DNA of 64,000 nucleotides, taken from contig CAJNDS010000318.1 in assembly GCA_905221605.1 (NCBI GenBank), positions 71,501 to 135,500 of the forward strand, written 5' to 3'. The position numbers were made by a program, and so were the translations under genes. The first letter of the stretch is position 1. Each line of letters opens with the position of its first letter. Below, piece after piece: positions 18,662 through 28,556 of the stretch. The notes beneath the pieces were generated by a model. The model saw nothing but the letters and a program-made list of their open reading frames with translations. It was not told where the DNA came from and did no database searches. This DNA comes from Symbiodinium natans (taxonomy: Eukaryota; Sar; Dinophyceae; Suessiales; Symbiodiniaceae).

Positions 18662-19052
18662 TAATGTCGTATCCTGATTAGTCTGGACCCCTCCAATAAT
18701 GAAAAGTTTTCCAAAAATTATTCAGGAGACAAAAATTCGATTGCCCCCCCCCCCCCCCCACAAAAAAAAGTAAAGTTTTTCGGGCATGGGTTTCGGAAGA
18801 GAGAAAAAAAGAGAACTGAGGCTCTTACCTGAGCTGAGCTCATCTGAGCTTACCTGAGCTTAATTACCTAAGAGGAGAGGGAGAGGAAGAGGAGAGGGAA
18901 GAGGAGCGAAGAGGAAATGAAGAGGAGCCGGTGGGGGGGGCCCGGGGCCGAAAATTAGTTTGGGGGGGGTCCTTTTTTTGGTGACACTATTGTGGGGGTG
19001 GATTTAGTTTGGGGGGGGGGGGGCCCCCCACCCTAATCAGGATACCACATTA
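18662..19052. mobile_element. 391-bp inverted-repeat element (family G)
   Basis: TAATGTCGTATCCTGATTAG at 18662-18681 and CTAATCAGGATACCACATTA at 19033-19052 are inverted repeats matching at 18 of 20 positions. The interior holds C and G runs, a GAGCTTACCTGAGCTTA repeat and a purine-rich GAGGAGAGGGAAG tract. No ORF. MITE-like; the only full copy seen in this window. Confidence 0.65.
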
Positions 19053-19339
19053 AGGGCTTTAACCCTAAACTCGACAGCCTGAGTATGGGACTTGGCCCCC
19101 CGTTGAGGGTTTAGAGTTTAGGGTTTAGGGGTCTCGCAATTACTTTGGGTTGAGGGCGAGTACTTGCCGTTGCGGGCTGGGCATAGGGTGGGGGAGGGAT
19201 TTGAGAGGTTCTGGTAGAGTGTAGGGTTTCAAGCTCATGGGGCTTATGGAAAGCCTGCCTTAAAGTAGACTTTGCAGCTAGTCACTAGTTGGGAAGTAAT
19301 AGTACTAGTAAGGTGCTTGCGGCGGGCATTAAAGTACAA

Positions 19340-19442
19340 CTCTTTAATACCCTGAGCGCCTTGGCTTTGGCAGATGGTTTCTTCATGACAACTGGCTCTT
19401 CCTCTTCCATCTCCTGTGCACTTTCGGGTCCATGCGTCTTTA
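19340..19442 (-). CDS. Exon-like island: acidic run plus VVMKKPSAKAKA
   Basis: The minus strand reads GPESAQEMEEEEPVVMKKPS followed by AKAKALRVLK, open throughout. It combines the two exon styles of the region: an acidic run, then MKKPSAK. It closely parallels GQEMADVAMKKPAAKAP at 22.9 kb. CCCTAAAG lies just upstream on the minus strand as a possible acceptor. Confidence 0.5.
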
Positions 19443-19599
19443 GGGGGTTCTAGTTCGGGTTTAGGGTTTAGGGATGTTTGTGTTGGGCGCTTACTTTACT
19501 GCGCCTAAACCCTCTAAGGCCCTATCAAGCCCCAAACCCCGCAGACCAAAGCCCAACCTGGCCAGGGGTCAAATGTGGGTGCTGACCGGTGTTGTTGCG

Positions 19600-19655
19600 T
19601 TGCAGTGGGGTTTAGGGTTTAGGGTTTAGGGTTTAGAGTTTAGGGTTTAGGGTGT
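19600..19655 (+). repeat. TTTAGGG block
   Basis: About eight units. Confidence 0.9.
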
Positions 19656-19910
19656 TAAGCCTCTCCTTTGCAGCTTTGGTAGAGATATCATACATCCTTG
19701 CACAGGGCTTGGGGTCTAGATAAGTTCTGATTCCGCCTCCGACCCTTCCAAATCGCGGGGTGCGACCTCTAGCATCAAGATCTCTCTCCCACCGAATGCA
19801 TGCTGTCCAAAGGCACGAAGATGTGAAGAAATAAGCATGGCCCTACAGCACAAGTGGGGGTTGCCGAAAAGCTGGGTCCTGACTAGAGCCAGTCTACTAT
19901 GTTTGGGGTA

Positions 19911-20060
19911 ACATGGTGGACGCTAATTTCCCAAACTCCGAAGGAAGAGGCAGGCATGCCATGACTCGCACCTCATCTTCTTCCTCCTCCTCTTCTTCAT
20001 CCTCTTCCTCCTCTTCCTCTTCCTCCCCCTCGTCCTCCGACAGTGGGTCTTGCACATACC
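19911..20060 (-). CDS. Exon-like island, poly-Glu/Asp
   Basis: The minus strand reads DPLSEDEGEEEEE and then a Glu/Asp run, followed by DEVRVMACLPLPSEFGKLAS, all open. The poly-acidic part could be only a CTT/CCT simple repeat, but the non-repetitive C-terminal stretch supports coding. The plus-strand poly-Ser frame is the weaker alternative. Confidence 0.45.
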
Positions 20061-20194
20061 CCTCAACCCCTAAACCCCGAAAACCTCAACCCCCGAGACC
20101 CTAAACCGCCTAACACCTAGGTCGCAAGGCCAAAGCCATGCTGCATGTTTCCAACCTCGGTTGAAGTGAGTCCTTTCGACCCCCTTCCACCGTC

Positions 20195-20270
20195 CCTAAA
20201 CCCCAAACCCCAAACCCCAAACCCCAAACCCCAAACCCCAAACCCTAAGCCCTAAACCCTAAACCCTCAG
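20195..20270 (-). repeat. CCCCAAA block
   Basis: Seven CCCCAAA variants followed by CCCTAAA units. Confidence 0.9.
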
Positions 20271-20403
20271 CTCGAAGATGTCCGCCGTGCTCAGCCCTAA
20301 AATCCTAGGGCCTTAAGACTGGAAGCCTTCGTCGCTTCTGCTGGGGCGCCGGGGAGGAGGGGGGGGGGACGGCAGCGTACATTGTGAACGTTAGAAGCTG
20401 GGT

Positions 20404-20510
20404 TTAGAGCGTTTAGGGTTTAGGGTTTAGGGTTTAGGGCTCTTAGGACTTAGGGTTGAGAGACAACCCAAAGGTCACGGGTTTTTAGGGTTTAGGGTTT
20501 AGGGTCTCAA
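20404..20510 (+). repeat. Short TTTAGGG blocks
   Basis: Two short runs around 20415-20440 and 20485-20505. Confidence 0.85.
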
Positions 20511-20825
20511 GGTGATCGGCTGTTTATCGATTCGGGCAAGAGGTGTGGAATAATCCGTCATGCTCAGTGTTCATCAGGCCCTCTTGTATCAACCCCCGCA
20601 GGTTACGGACCTCATCTTACGAGTGAAAACAGGGAATTAGCGAATTGAGGAATTAGGGTCCTTATAGAATCCTTGAAAGTGGGGAGCAGGCGGGGACAGA
20701 AAGTACCTAACTCCCTAATTCCCTACGGAGGCGTGGGCTCCATTGTGCTGCTGCAGTTAAATACATAACCGGTGCACGTTCTCCGCTATCATGGAAACGT
20801 ATCTGGTGGGGAGGGGGGGGGGGGG

Positions 20826-20920
20826 GCACTTGGGGTTCAAGGAACCAATTACAACCGTACTGTACCTATAATAGAAGCCCCCTAAGGCCTTTAAGTAGGT
20901 TAAGTAGACTTATCGTTGGG
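20826..20920. mobile_element. Decayed family A element (A7)
   Basis: ACTTGGGGTTCAAGGAACCA and AATTACAACCGTACTGTACC with AGCCCCCTAAGGCC match the left half of A1. The right terminal repeat is not recognisable. A G run directly precedes it. Confidence 0.4.
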
Positions 20921-21035
20921 GTTATACCAGCCCTAAACCCCCAAAAACCCTGTAAACACCATAAATAAACCCTAAGTACACACCATAAACGCTCGAAATC
21001 CCGTAAAACCCTGCAAACCCTAGCACTTCGAGCTC

Positions 21036-21135
21036 TCCCCTGGAGTAGGCCGCTGGCCTCGTCCTCTTCCTCCTCCTCCTCATCCTCTTCCTCAGCTTCG
21101 GCGTCCTCTTCTTCCTCTTCCTCCACAACCTTTGC
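21036..21135 (-). CDS. Exon-like island, acidic
   Basis: After a possible acceptor CGCAAAG|G the minus strand reads VVEEEEEEDAEAEEEDEEEE and then EEDEASGLLQGRA. Mixed Glu/Asp/Ala codons (GAGGAAGAAGAGGACGCC) argue against a pure microsatellite. It is the E-type exon that follows the KAK-type exon at 21.8 kb. Confidence 0.5.
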
Positions 21136-21812
21136 GCCCTCGAGGGTGCTTAAGGGTTCCAGGTACAGTGCTTAGGGTTTCCGAAGCCAAAATCATCCCT
21201 CGACAACTGCAGGGGGGAGGGGGGGGGGGGGTGGCTGCCACCAAAAGTACCGAGTCGAGAAAAATCGAGATCGTATTCCAAAACATCTAGACTTTAGGGT
21301 TTAGGGTAATGTCTTTCGCCTTCCTTGTGGAGCAGATCAAGGTCCTTTGAGTTTTCCGACACCGTGGGATACACAGTGGGTTACGGCGCTGCCCATAGCC
21401 CTGCGAAACAATAGGGTTTAGGGTTTAGGGTTAAGGTTTAGGGTTTAGGATTTAGGGTTTAGGGTTTAAAGACCTGTGAAGAAGGAAAACGAATGGTATG
21501 GTTCAGGAAGATACTGGGAAAGTGGCAAGTGGTAGGAGTGTAGGTACCAAGTTCCTCCTGAACCATAAACCCTAAACCCTAAACCCCTCTCTTCGAATCC
21601 GGCCACAGTCAGCTATGAACCCTACCCGCACCAAACCGCGACGGCCTTGGCCGGTTGGCCTTGAACCCTGCAGAAATCTAACTACAAAGGTCCCCTCTAT
21701 ATAGTGGGAATATACAGAATCTACGTATTCTGTATGTGATATACATATATATATATATGTGCACGTATACTTTTCTATGTATTTATATTCCCAGAGTCCT
21801 AATCCCAAATAC

Positions 21813-21885
21813 CCTTCGCTGCGGCCTTGGCTTTGGCCTTGGCTTTCGCTTTGCCAGCCGCTTTCGGTGAGGCTTTCGGCGCTCC
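21813..21885 (-). CDS. Exon-like island, KAKAKAK type, with splice sites
   Basis: The minus strand shows CTTCTCGCAG|GGAGCGCC as acceptor and GCAGCGAAGG|GTATTT as donor, giving a 73-bp exon. It reads GAPKASPKAAGKAKAKAKAK followed by AAAKG. The pyrimidine-rich acceptor with AG|G fits dinoflagellate introns. The same type occurs at 25.7, 28.0, 31.9 and 35.2 kb. Confidence 0.55.
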
Positions 21886-21959
21886 CTGCGAGAAGCACTA
21901 TAGCCCACATCCCGGGGTCCCTAGGACTCTGGGCCCTATGTTGGGGGCTTAGGGGTGTA

Positions 21960-22000
21960 GGGTTTAGGGTTTATGGTTTAGGGTTTAGGCTATGCGCTAC
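21960..22000 (+). repeat. Short TTTAGGG/TTTATGG run
   Basis: Four degenerate units. A TA microsatellite lies at 21738-21760. Confidence 0.8.
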
Positions 22001-22167
22001 AAACCCTCGACCCTCAATCCTCCGTTCGTAGGTGGTTCTAGGGGTTGCTCCAGGGGCAGAGTATTTTGGGGACACATTGCCCTTAAGCCCTTAAGCTCAG
22101 ACCTAAACCTAACGTTCCCGTGTGGCATGAAACAGGTCTGAGGTGCAGGGTTCAGGAAATGCTCGAG

Positions 22168-22278
22168 CTACATGGGGGTTTCCGAAATTAGGGGTACCTT
22201 ATTGGGTTCTGATTATTGGGGGAATCCTACTATTTAAGGGCATATGCTTGGGGGTCCCTTTGGTGAACCCCCACATAG
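22168..22278. mobile_element. Small inverted-repeat element
   Basis: CTACATGGGGGTT and AACCCCCACATAG are imperfect inverted ends (11 of 13). The inner arms carry AGGGGTACCTTATTGGG and TTGGGGGTCCC. Single copy here with weak relatives at 17.2 and 33.4 kb. Confidence 0.4.
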
Positions 22279-22456
22279 AATCTACACAGTTAAGGACACC
22301 CAGGCTTTGAGCAGCCTGAATCCACTAACCCCATAAGCGCACTGCCCACGGCTTGAGGCTAAACAACAACTCTCAAGTCTAGCCCTGACCCCTCGAACAG
22401 GTTCATAAGGCCTTAAGAACTTAACCTACTCGGTTCCTACCCTTTTGCTTAAAGAA

Positions 22457-22569
22457 CTAGGCTGCCCAGTAACCTAGGCTTAAAAAGGGTGCCCTTTTTT
22501 GCTTAAAGGCGTTTATAAGTGAACCTAAACCCCCCAAAAAGGGAACAAGGGTACTACTGGGCATCCTAG
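22457..22569. mobile_element. Family C hairpin element (C3)
   Basis: CTAGGCTGCCCAGTAACCTA at the left pairs with TACTACTGGGCATCCTAG at the right. The middle AAAAAGGGTGCCCTTTTTTG and CCAAAAAGGGAACAAGGG follow the family layout. Confidence 0.75.
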
Positions 22570-22574
22570 AGAAT

Positions 22575-22682
22575 CCCCAATAAACCCTAAACCCTAAACC
22601 CTAACCCTAAACCCTAAACCCTAAACCCTAAACCCTAAACCCTAAACCCTAAACCCTAAACCCTAAACCCTAAACCCTAAAC
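22575..22682 (-). repeat. CCCTAAA block (~15 units)
   Basis: Starts within six bases of the end of the family C element at 22569. Confidence 0.93.
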
Positions 22683-22766
22683 CAAGTCAAGCTCTCTGGT
22701 GCCTACATTACAACGGACCCAGGCTTCGGGTCCAAGCCTGCTCCTCCTTGACCCCCCCTTATCCTC

Positions 22767-22864
22767 CTGGTTCTTAGTAGGGAATGAGGGAAGAAGGGCC
22801 CCTATGTAATCCCTTAAAGGGTATATATAGGGCTCTCATCCCCTTCTTCCCTACTAAGAACCAG
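22767..22864. mobile_element. Family D hairpin element
   Basis: CTGGTTCTTAGTAGGGAA at 22767-22784 and TTCCCTACTAAGAACCAG at 22847-22864 are a perfect 18-bp inverted repeat. The 98-bp element can fold almost end to end. Diverged relatives may lie near 44.1 and 44.5 kb (CCCTACCAAGAACC; CCCTCATAAGAACC). Confidence 0.7.
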
Positions 22865-22872
22865 ACCCCCCC

Positions 22873-22940
22873 TATGGTGCCTTCGCGGCCGGCTTCTTCA
22901 TCGCAACGTCGGCCATCTCCTGGCCAGACGCTTCTGAAAC
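22873..22940 (-). CDS. Exon-like island, VAMKKPAAKAP type
   Basis: After GGTTTCAG the minus strand reads EASGQEMADVAMKKPAAKAP up to a TAG; an AAG|GCACC donor (GC type) just before it would remove the stop. MKKPAAK-style peptides are very common in dinoflagellate Lys-rich proteins. It parallels the 19.4 and 36.2 kb islands. The family D hairpin starts 9 bp downstream. Confidence 0.5.
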
Positions 22941-22968
22941 CCCAAACTCAGACCCTAGGGTACGTACC

Positions 22969-23250
22969 CTAAACCCTAAACCGTAAACCCTAAACCCTAA
23001 ACCCTAAACCCTAGACCCTGGACCCTCGACCCTAAGCCCAAGAAGTTAGACTCCTTTTGTCGGTTGGACACTTGGGGTGAACCCCTCCATAAAGCTTCCA
23101 CACCCAGCCCCTAAACGAATAACCCTATCAATTAAGCCACTCATAGGCCCCAAAACACGAAACCCCCTAAACCCTGAACCCCCTAAACCCTAAACCCCCT
23201 AAACACGAAACCCCCCTAAACCCTAAACCCCCTAAACTCAAAACCCCCCA
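22969..23250 (-). repeat. CCCTAAA blocks and CCCCCTAAA variants
   Basis: CCCTAAA units at 22969-23030, then CCCCCTAAACCCTAAA variants at 23165-23250. No coding content. Confidence 0.85.
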
Positions 23251-23474
23251 AAACCCTGAACCACCTTCACACCATGAACGTTTGGGGAAGGTTCCGGGAT
23301 CTCTTGGTGCAGAGGCAAAGAACCTCAAGGATTCCTTTAAGCCCCAATCCCAAAATCCAAAGCCCAGAACCTCAAACCATAAACCGTCTGCGAGTGCTTA
23401 AGGGCCCAAGGGTTTGAGCTTTCGGGTCGGGGACTTAGGTTGCCCAAACGAAAGCTCACACTGAAGCCTTGCAT

Positions 23475-23550
23475 AGGGTTTAGGGTTTAGGGTTTAGGGT
23501 TTAGGGTTTATGCTTTAGGGTTTAGTTTAGGTTTAGGGTTTAGGGTTCAA
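23475..23550 (+). repeat. TTTAGGG block
   Basis: About nine units with shortened TTTAG and TTAGG units near 23520. Confidence 0.9.
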
Positions 23551-23604
23551 AACCCTAAGCCCGAAACCCCAAACCCTAAGCCTAAAACCCGAAAAAAAAT
23601 AAGC

Positions 23605-23671
23605 CCGGAGACCGAAACTGCTTCGGCTCCTCGTCTTCTTCCTCTTCCTCTTCCTCCATAGCTTCATCCAC
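23605..23671 (-). CDS. Exon-like island, acidic
   Basis: After AAGAAGCAG|G the minus strand reads VDEAMEEEEEEEDEEPKQFR with no stop until the flanking repeat. It is the E-type exon that precedes the MKKPAAK island at 22.9 kb in transcript order. Confidence 0.5.
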
Positions 23672-24285
23672 CTGCTTCTTATACTAGCTATCAATAGGTT
23701 TTGGGATTTTTGGGTTTACGGTTTAGAGTTTAGGGTTTTTGGTGTTTTGGGTTTTTTTAGGATTCGTTTTATTTGTTCATGGTTCAGGATTTTGAGGGTT
23801 CAAGGCTGAGAGCTTCAGCTACCTCATTGCTACGACTTCTTGATAAGGAATGAAGGCCCCAGATGCACGAACTCCTACTACTAAGAACCCGTAAGGTCTC
23901 GGGAGAAGAGTCCCGCAAGGCCTCAATGTCAGCAGGGTCACCCGACCTGCAACCCAAACAAATTACCCAATCAGGTTACAACCCCTTACAGGGTTATCAG
24001 GGGGCCGGACACCCTGGAGCTGCAAAGCATAAACCCCAAACCTGAAACCACGGCGGGTGTTACCCTCGCAAGCAGGCCCAAACACCCGAGCCCTGAGGTG
24101 CCAGGGGTTTGAGGGTGACGTGGTCCAAACCCTGCAGACTTCGACGCCCCTTCTCGTAGGACGATACTTCAGAATCCTTCAAAGGAGGTAAGGGACCATA
24201 TCAAGGGGCGCATATAATTCCCCCTAGACCCTCCCCGACCACTCTAAACTAACCACCCCCCTCCCCCCACCTCTTCCCTGTACTT

Positions 24286-24432
24286 GATCCCAAGGATACT
24301 TCCTTAAGGGAAGACAGAAATGTTACTAACATTCCCTTATGGGTTCCTACAGAACTACATGGGGCTGCACATCCCAAGGATACTTCCTTTAAGGAAAAAA
24401 TTATTTACTAACATTCCCTTATGGTTCCTACT
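24286..24432. repeat. Tandem duplicate of a ~66-bp hairpin unit
   Basis: CATCCCAAGGATACTTCCTT and TTACTAACATTCCCTTATGG occur twice, 80 bp apart. Each unit has inverted AGGATACTTCCTTAAGG-type arms. Non-coding. Confidence 0.75.
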
Positions 24433-24442
24433 GTATATAGCT

Positions 24443-24533
24443 CTAGGGGCTTGCTCAAGTTCCTGCATGCGGCATTTCGCAAGGGCCCGGGCCTCGGCAG
24501 CGGGCTCCACGTCTTCCTCCACCACTGGGACCG
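24443..24533 (-). CDS. Exon-like island, Glu/Ala helix
   Basis: After GCTGCCAG|G the minus strand reads AVPVVEEDVEPAAEARALAK followed by CRMQELEQAPR. The sequence is non-repetitive and helix-forming, which makes it one of the better coding candidates of the region. TTTAGGG repeats begin directly upstream at 24546. Confidence 0.5.
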
Positions 24534-24545
24534 CCTGGCAGCGAA

Positions 24546-24808
24546 TGTAGGGTTTAGGGTTTAGGGTTTAGGGTGTAGGGTGTGCGGATCGAGGGGATGG
24601 GAATTGGCGTTTACCTGAAGAGCCAATTTACCTAAGACTACAGAACACTAGGTTATGGGATCTCACGATCAGATCCGGATTTGGCGAGTGATGAATGCGC
24701 TAACCCTAAACCCTAAACCCTAAAACCCTAATTTCTAACCCCTAACTACTAAACCCTGAACCCTAAACCCTAAACCCCAAACCCCAAACCCTAAACCCTA
24801 AACCCTAG
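24546..24808. repeat. TTTAGGG block facing CCCTAAA block
   Basis: TTTAGGG at 24546-24580 and CCCTAAA at 24700-24808, the latter with CCCCAAA and ACCCTAATTTC interruptions. Confidence 0.88.
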
Positions 24809-25300
24809 CTCGGGGGGAAGAGGTGGAAGTTGCATGGCACAGGGCTTAGGGAAGGAAACCTCAGCAAGCGGGTCTCGAAATACGGCGTTGCCTCAAAGCC
24901 TCTCGGCCTGCCCAAAACTCTATGCTCCACATCCCTAGCCCCGATATAAACCCAAATCCTAAACCCTAAATCCTTACGGGCAAGTGATGCCTGGGTTTGT
25001 CACAGGGACTTAATCCCCCCAAACCCTAGACCCTGAAGACTTTAACAGCCCTTACAGCCCCTTAAACTCTAAATCACAGACGCCCTGAAGGCCCTGAAAA
25101 GTCCGAACCTGTATGCTTACGGCTTAAGGTTTAGGACTAAAGTCAGGTTTCGGGTTTAAGGCTTGTAAGGGTTGAAGGTTTAGGGTTTGAGGTTTTCGGG
25201 TTTAGGGCCAAAACCGGCAGATCCCTCCAAATCCTGAACTCGAAACCCCAACTATGATGGCCCTGGAAACCCTCTGAAAAATACTCCTGAATATGATCCT

Positions 25301-25389
25301 TGGGATGTTTCCCCCTTATACTTGATAAGGACTATAATGGGGGGGGTACTATAATCCCTATTAAGGACAGTGTAAGGGGGAACATCCCA
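25301..25389. mobile_element. Family B element (B5)
   Basis: GGGATGTTTCCCCCTTATAC at the left pairs with GTGTAAGGGGGAACATCCCA at the right. The inner arms are GATAAGGACTATAATGGGGG and ACTATAATCCCTATTAAGGA. Confidence 0.75.
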
Positions 25390-25536
25390 ACTTAAAACCC
25401 AACAAGGGAGAAAGCCAAACAACAAACAAAACATCCCAAAGGCATAGGGGCCTGAAAAATTAGAAGAGGGTTTTGGGGGGTTATTATCGTATAATTTTGA
25501 AGTGACCCTGATGGAATACCATTAGTGTTTTTTCCG

Positions 25537-25660
25537 ACCCCTAAACCCTAAACCCGAAACCTTAAACCCAAAACCCTAAACCCTGAACTTTGAACTCTGA
25601 ACCCTGAACCCTAAACCCTAAACCCTAAACCCTAAACCCTAAACCCTAAACCCCAACCTA
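25537..25660 (-). repeat. CCCTAAA block
   Basis: About 16 units with CCCTGAA and CTTTGAA variants. Confidence 0.92.
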
Positions 25661-25664
25661 TATT

Positions 25665-25746
25665 CGCCAGTGCCATGCTTGCCTTGGACTTGGCTTTCGC
25701 CTTGGCTTTTCCCTTCGCCTTGGCTCTGCCAGAGGCCTCCAGCGTG
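25665..25746 (-). CDS. Exon-like island, KAKAKAK type
   Basis: The minus strand reads TLEASGRAKAKGKAKAKAKS followed by KASMALANI. A donor GAATATAG|GTTGGG lies at the point where the telomere-like repeat begins. Codons are mixed (GCC/GCG/AAG/AAA), so it is not a perfect simple repeat. Confidence 0.5.
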
Positions 25747-25789
25747 ACAGGTCTAGGGGCTATATGCCCCTAAACCCTTTAGACCATAA

Positions 25790-26062
25790 CCCTAAACCCT
25801 AAACCCTAAACCCTAGCCCTAAACCCTAAACCCTAAGCCCTAAACCCTAGCCCTAAACCCAAAACCGGAGGGGTTGAGAGTTCAGGGATTTCGAGGCTGG
25901 GGTGGCCCTCTGAAGCAACACTCTCTTAAACCCAACCAGGGACACTAGACCCAAGATTAGGGTTTAGGGGGTAGGGTGTAGGGTTTAGGGTGTAGGGTTT
26001 AGGGTTTAGGACCCAAGAGTATGCCTTTAGGGATTAGGGTTTAGGGTTTACGGTTTAGGGTA
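25790..26062. repeat. CCCTAAA (25790-25865) and TTTAGGG (25965-26062) blocks
   Basis: The first block mixes CCCTAAA and CCCTAG. The second mixes TTTAGGG and TGTAGGG. Confidence 0.88.
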
Positions 26063-26399
26063 AATCTTCAACCCGAAGCCCTAAGTCCTAAACAAGTTTG
26101 ACGGTCAGGCTCAATAGCTGACAGAACGTTAGAGCCGAGGACTTTACCTACACCCCCTGAACCTTAAGCAGGTGAGGGTCATGATGGCCCCTTAAGCTTT
26201 CTGAAAACATATCCCTAAACATGATCCTCTTAAACCCTAAACCCTAAACCCTACAAACCTCATAAGGGTACACATAAGACGTCCCAAGGCCCTACCGAGG
26301 GATTCGAGGGGGCCTTCCCTGCGGAGGCCAGAATGACAGTTCGTTGGCTTCAACTTGCTGATTGTACTTTGTCAAATTTGAATTACATTCTTTATCATT

Positions 26400-26660
26400 T
26401 TATTTCACTATATTTTTGTTCTCTCTCTCTCTCTCTGCACGCATAGTTCTCTCTCTCTCTCTCTCTCTGTCTCTCTGCTCTCTCATATCTCTGCCACACA
26501 ACTATCTCAGGTCTCTCTCTCTCTCACTCACTCACTCTCACTCTCGCTCTCCTCCCGCGCCGTCTCTGTCGCCCTCTCACTCTCTCCCTCTCCCTCTCCC
26601 CCTCTCGCCCTCGCCCCCTCTCGCCCTCGCCACCTCTCCCCCTGCCTCTCCCTTGCCCAC
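26400..26660. repeat. CT-rich low-complexity tract
   Basis: TCTCTC runs grading into CCCTCTCC and CGCCCTCGCC. Open frames on both strands reflect composition only. Confidence 0.9.
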
Positions 26661-26789
26661 TCCCTTGCTTCGTCTCCGTCATTCTTGTTCCGGCCAGCTG
26701 TATTCGGAGTATCGTCGTTCCTTCGTCTGGTGTACCGCTCCTGCATGCTATTTTTGACCTCGACTCAGCCCCGTCTAAGCTACACAACA

Positions 26790-26980
26790 CCCTAAATCCT
26801 AAACCCTAAACCCTAAACCCCAAACCCACGCAAAGTCCCCTCTCTCAGCACAACCCTCCCTGAGTGGCACTTCGTTGGGAGCCTCTGCCGCAGGCTCTTC
26901 CTCTTCCTCGTCGGCTGGCGCCTCGCCCCTAAACCCTAAACCCTAAACCCTAAACCCTAAACCCTAAACCCTAAACCCCA
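26790..26980 (-). repeat. CCCTAAA blocks flanking an acidic island
   Basis: Short runs at 26790-26826 and 26936-26980. Confidence 0.88.
26860..26933 (-). CDS. Exon-like island, acidic, with TTTAG|G acceptor
   Basis: On the minus strand a TTTAGGG run ends in TTTAG|GGGCGAGGCGCC, and the frame reads GEAPADEEEEEPAAEAPNEV followed by PLREG. If real, the telomere-like repeat itself provides the 3' splice site. Confidence 0.5.
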
Positions 26981-27161
26981 TAGAGCCCACTCTAGGGCAA
27001 GGATGGTGGGACTTAAGCGCAAGCCTCCGGGGGGTGGGGGGGGGATTCGGGTGTTGGTTTGTCTGGAGTCTTGTGTTCTTCCAAGGTTTGGGTCTTACAG
27101 CTTAGGGTTTTAGGGTGTAGGGTTTAGGGCGCTCTGGGCATTAGAGCTTCGGAGTCTCTGC

Positions 27162-27188
27162 CCCCCCCCCCCCCCCCCCCCCCCCCCG
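27162..27188. repeat. C25 homopolymer
   Basis: Long C run followed by a second short one. Confidence 0.95.
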
Positions 27189-27507
27189 CCCCCCCACTGA
27201 AAAGGAAGAGGGCCTTGAAGACACAGGTGACCCATGCAAGAGCTGCGAGCTGTTTTTGGGGTGTGGGGTTTAGGGTGTAGGGTTTAGGGGTTTGGGGTTT
27301 GGTGTTTGGGGTTTAGGGTTTAGGGTGATCTGGCTCACTGCTTGATGACTTTTTCTAGGATGCGACCTGAGTAAAGTGAAGACCGTATACCAAAGATGCG
27401 ATGAAGGGCAGGGCCGCCAGCTGGGAAAGAATGGCCTCACCTCCGTACCACCAAAGAAACCCTCCCAGTGCTGTACACCCTAACACCAAACCATAAATCT
27501 AAACCTT

Positions 27508-27661
27508 GGTATGTTCCCCCTTATACTAACAGTCCTGGGTTTAGGGTTCAGGGTTCAGGGTTTAGGGTTCAGGGTTTAGGGTTTAGGGTTTAGGGCTACT
27601 GTTTGTAATGGGGACGATCATCCCTTCTAAGGACTGTTAAGATACGGGGGAGCATCCCAAC
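27508..27661. mobile_element. Family B element (B6) with TTTAGGG/TTCAGGG insertion in the left arm
   Basis: The left arm reads GGTATGTTCCCCCTTATACT then AACAGTCCT, then 60 bp of TTTAGGG and TTCAGGG units (27537-27596), then the element resumes with ACTGTTTGTAATGGGG. The right arm CTAAGGACTGTTAAGATACG then GGGGAGCATCCCA is intact. Confidence 0.72.
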
Positions 27662-27945
27662 CCTTTCACCCCTAAACCGCCTCGAAGGTACCTGAAAAAA
27701 GCAGGCACCACAGTGGAAAGCTCACCACAGCTGCGCAGGAAGCATCAAGCACAACAAGACACACGATTCAGGAAAGCTGCGAATGAGGAAAAAAACAACC
27801 GAAACCCTAAACCCTAAACCCCTATATCAACCCTCAGCCCTAAGCCCTAAACCCTGAGCCCTAAACCCTAAACCCTCAATCCTAAACCCTAAACCGTTAA
27901 ACCCTACACTACTAACAAAATCACAGAAGACGCCACCGAGCCCAC

Positions 27946-28018
27946 CTTGCCCTTGGCCTTCGCCTTGGCGCTTCCCTTCGCCTTGGCTTTGCCGGCGGCC
28001 TCCGGTGGCGTTGGGACC
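27946..28018 (-). CDS. Exon-like island, KAKAKGSAK type, with splice sites
   Basis: The minus strand shows GAGGGCGCAG|GGTCCC as acceptor and GGCAAG|GTGGGC as donor, giving a 73-bp exon. It reads VPTPPEAAGKAKAKGSAKAK followed by AKGK. By this splice reading it has the same length as the KAK-type exon at 21.8 kb. Confidence 0.55.
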
Positions 28019-28257
28019 CTGCGCCCTCAACTCTAGGGTTTAGGGTTTAGGGTTCAGGGTTGAGGGCTTGGGGGAAAAACCCAAAGTCCTGAGCCCTGTA
28101 AAGTCCTGAGCCCTGTAAACCTTGGGTTTTCTGGATGCGGTGAGTATTGAACCACACTTTCTGGCCTTGTCCTGCCCTTTCAGGTTTAAGGCCATTTAAG
28201 GCTGTCGAACGTCAAGGCACCAATCTCCTGACACCCTTCAATCACTATAAGGATGAT

Positions 28258-28348
28258 TTTCTCTAAATTTATGGTCCCTTTGGGGTCCTTGTTGTAAGGT
28301 GGCCCTGCTTCTTTAGGGTACCCAAACAGGGACCATAACTTAGAGAAC
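28258..28348. mobile_element. Family E hairpin element
   Basis: TTCTCTAAATTTATGGTCCC and AGGGACCATAACTTAGAGAA are inverted ends. The interior is GGGGTCCTTGTTGTAAGGTG and TTTAGGGTACCC. A diverged copy lies at 12.8 kb. Confidence 0.6.
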
Positions 28349-28556
28349 TGATCAGATACCTTAAACCCTAAACCCTCCAAGCACGCGTGGCGTGTCGGAC
28401 AGTTTAACGCTCAGGTGCTCAGCGCTGCAAACTACCGGGGAGCTTCCGAAATCAGGCCCCTGAAATTTTATGCTGCTTGCTAGAGCGTTTGTGGTCTTGG
28501 GATTCGGCTGAACACCCATTCTGCAAAAATCCCTAGATTCGGAAACGCAATGTTGC

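Noticed and set aside
26362-26790. Ser/Pro-rich plus-strand ORF and Arg/Glu-rich minus-strand ORFs
   Set aside because: Both derive from the CT-rich low-complexity tract.
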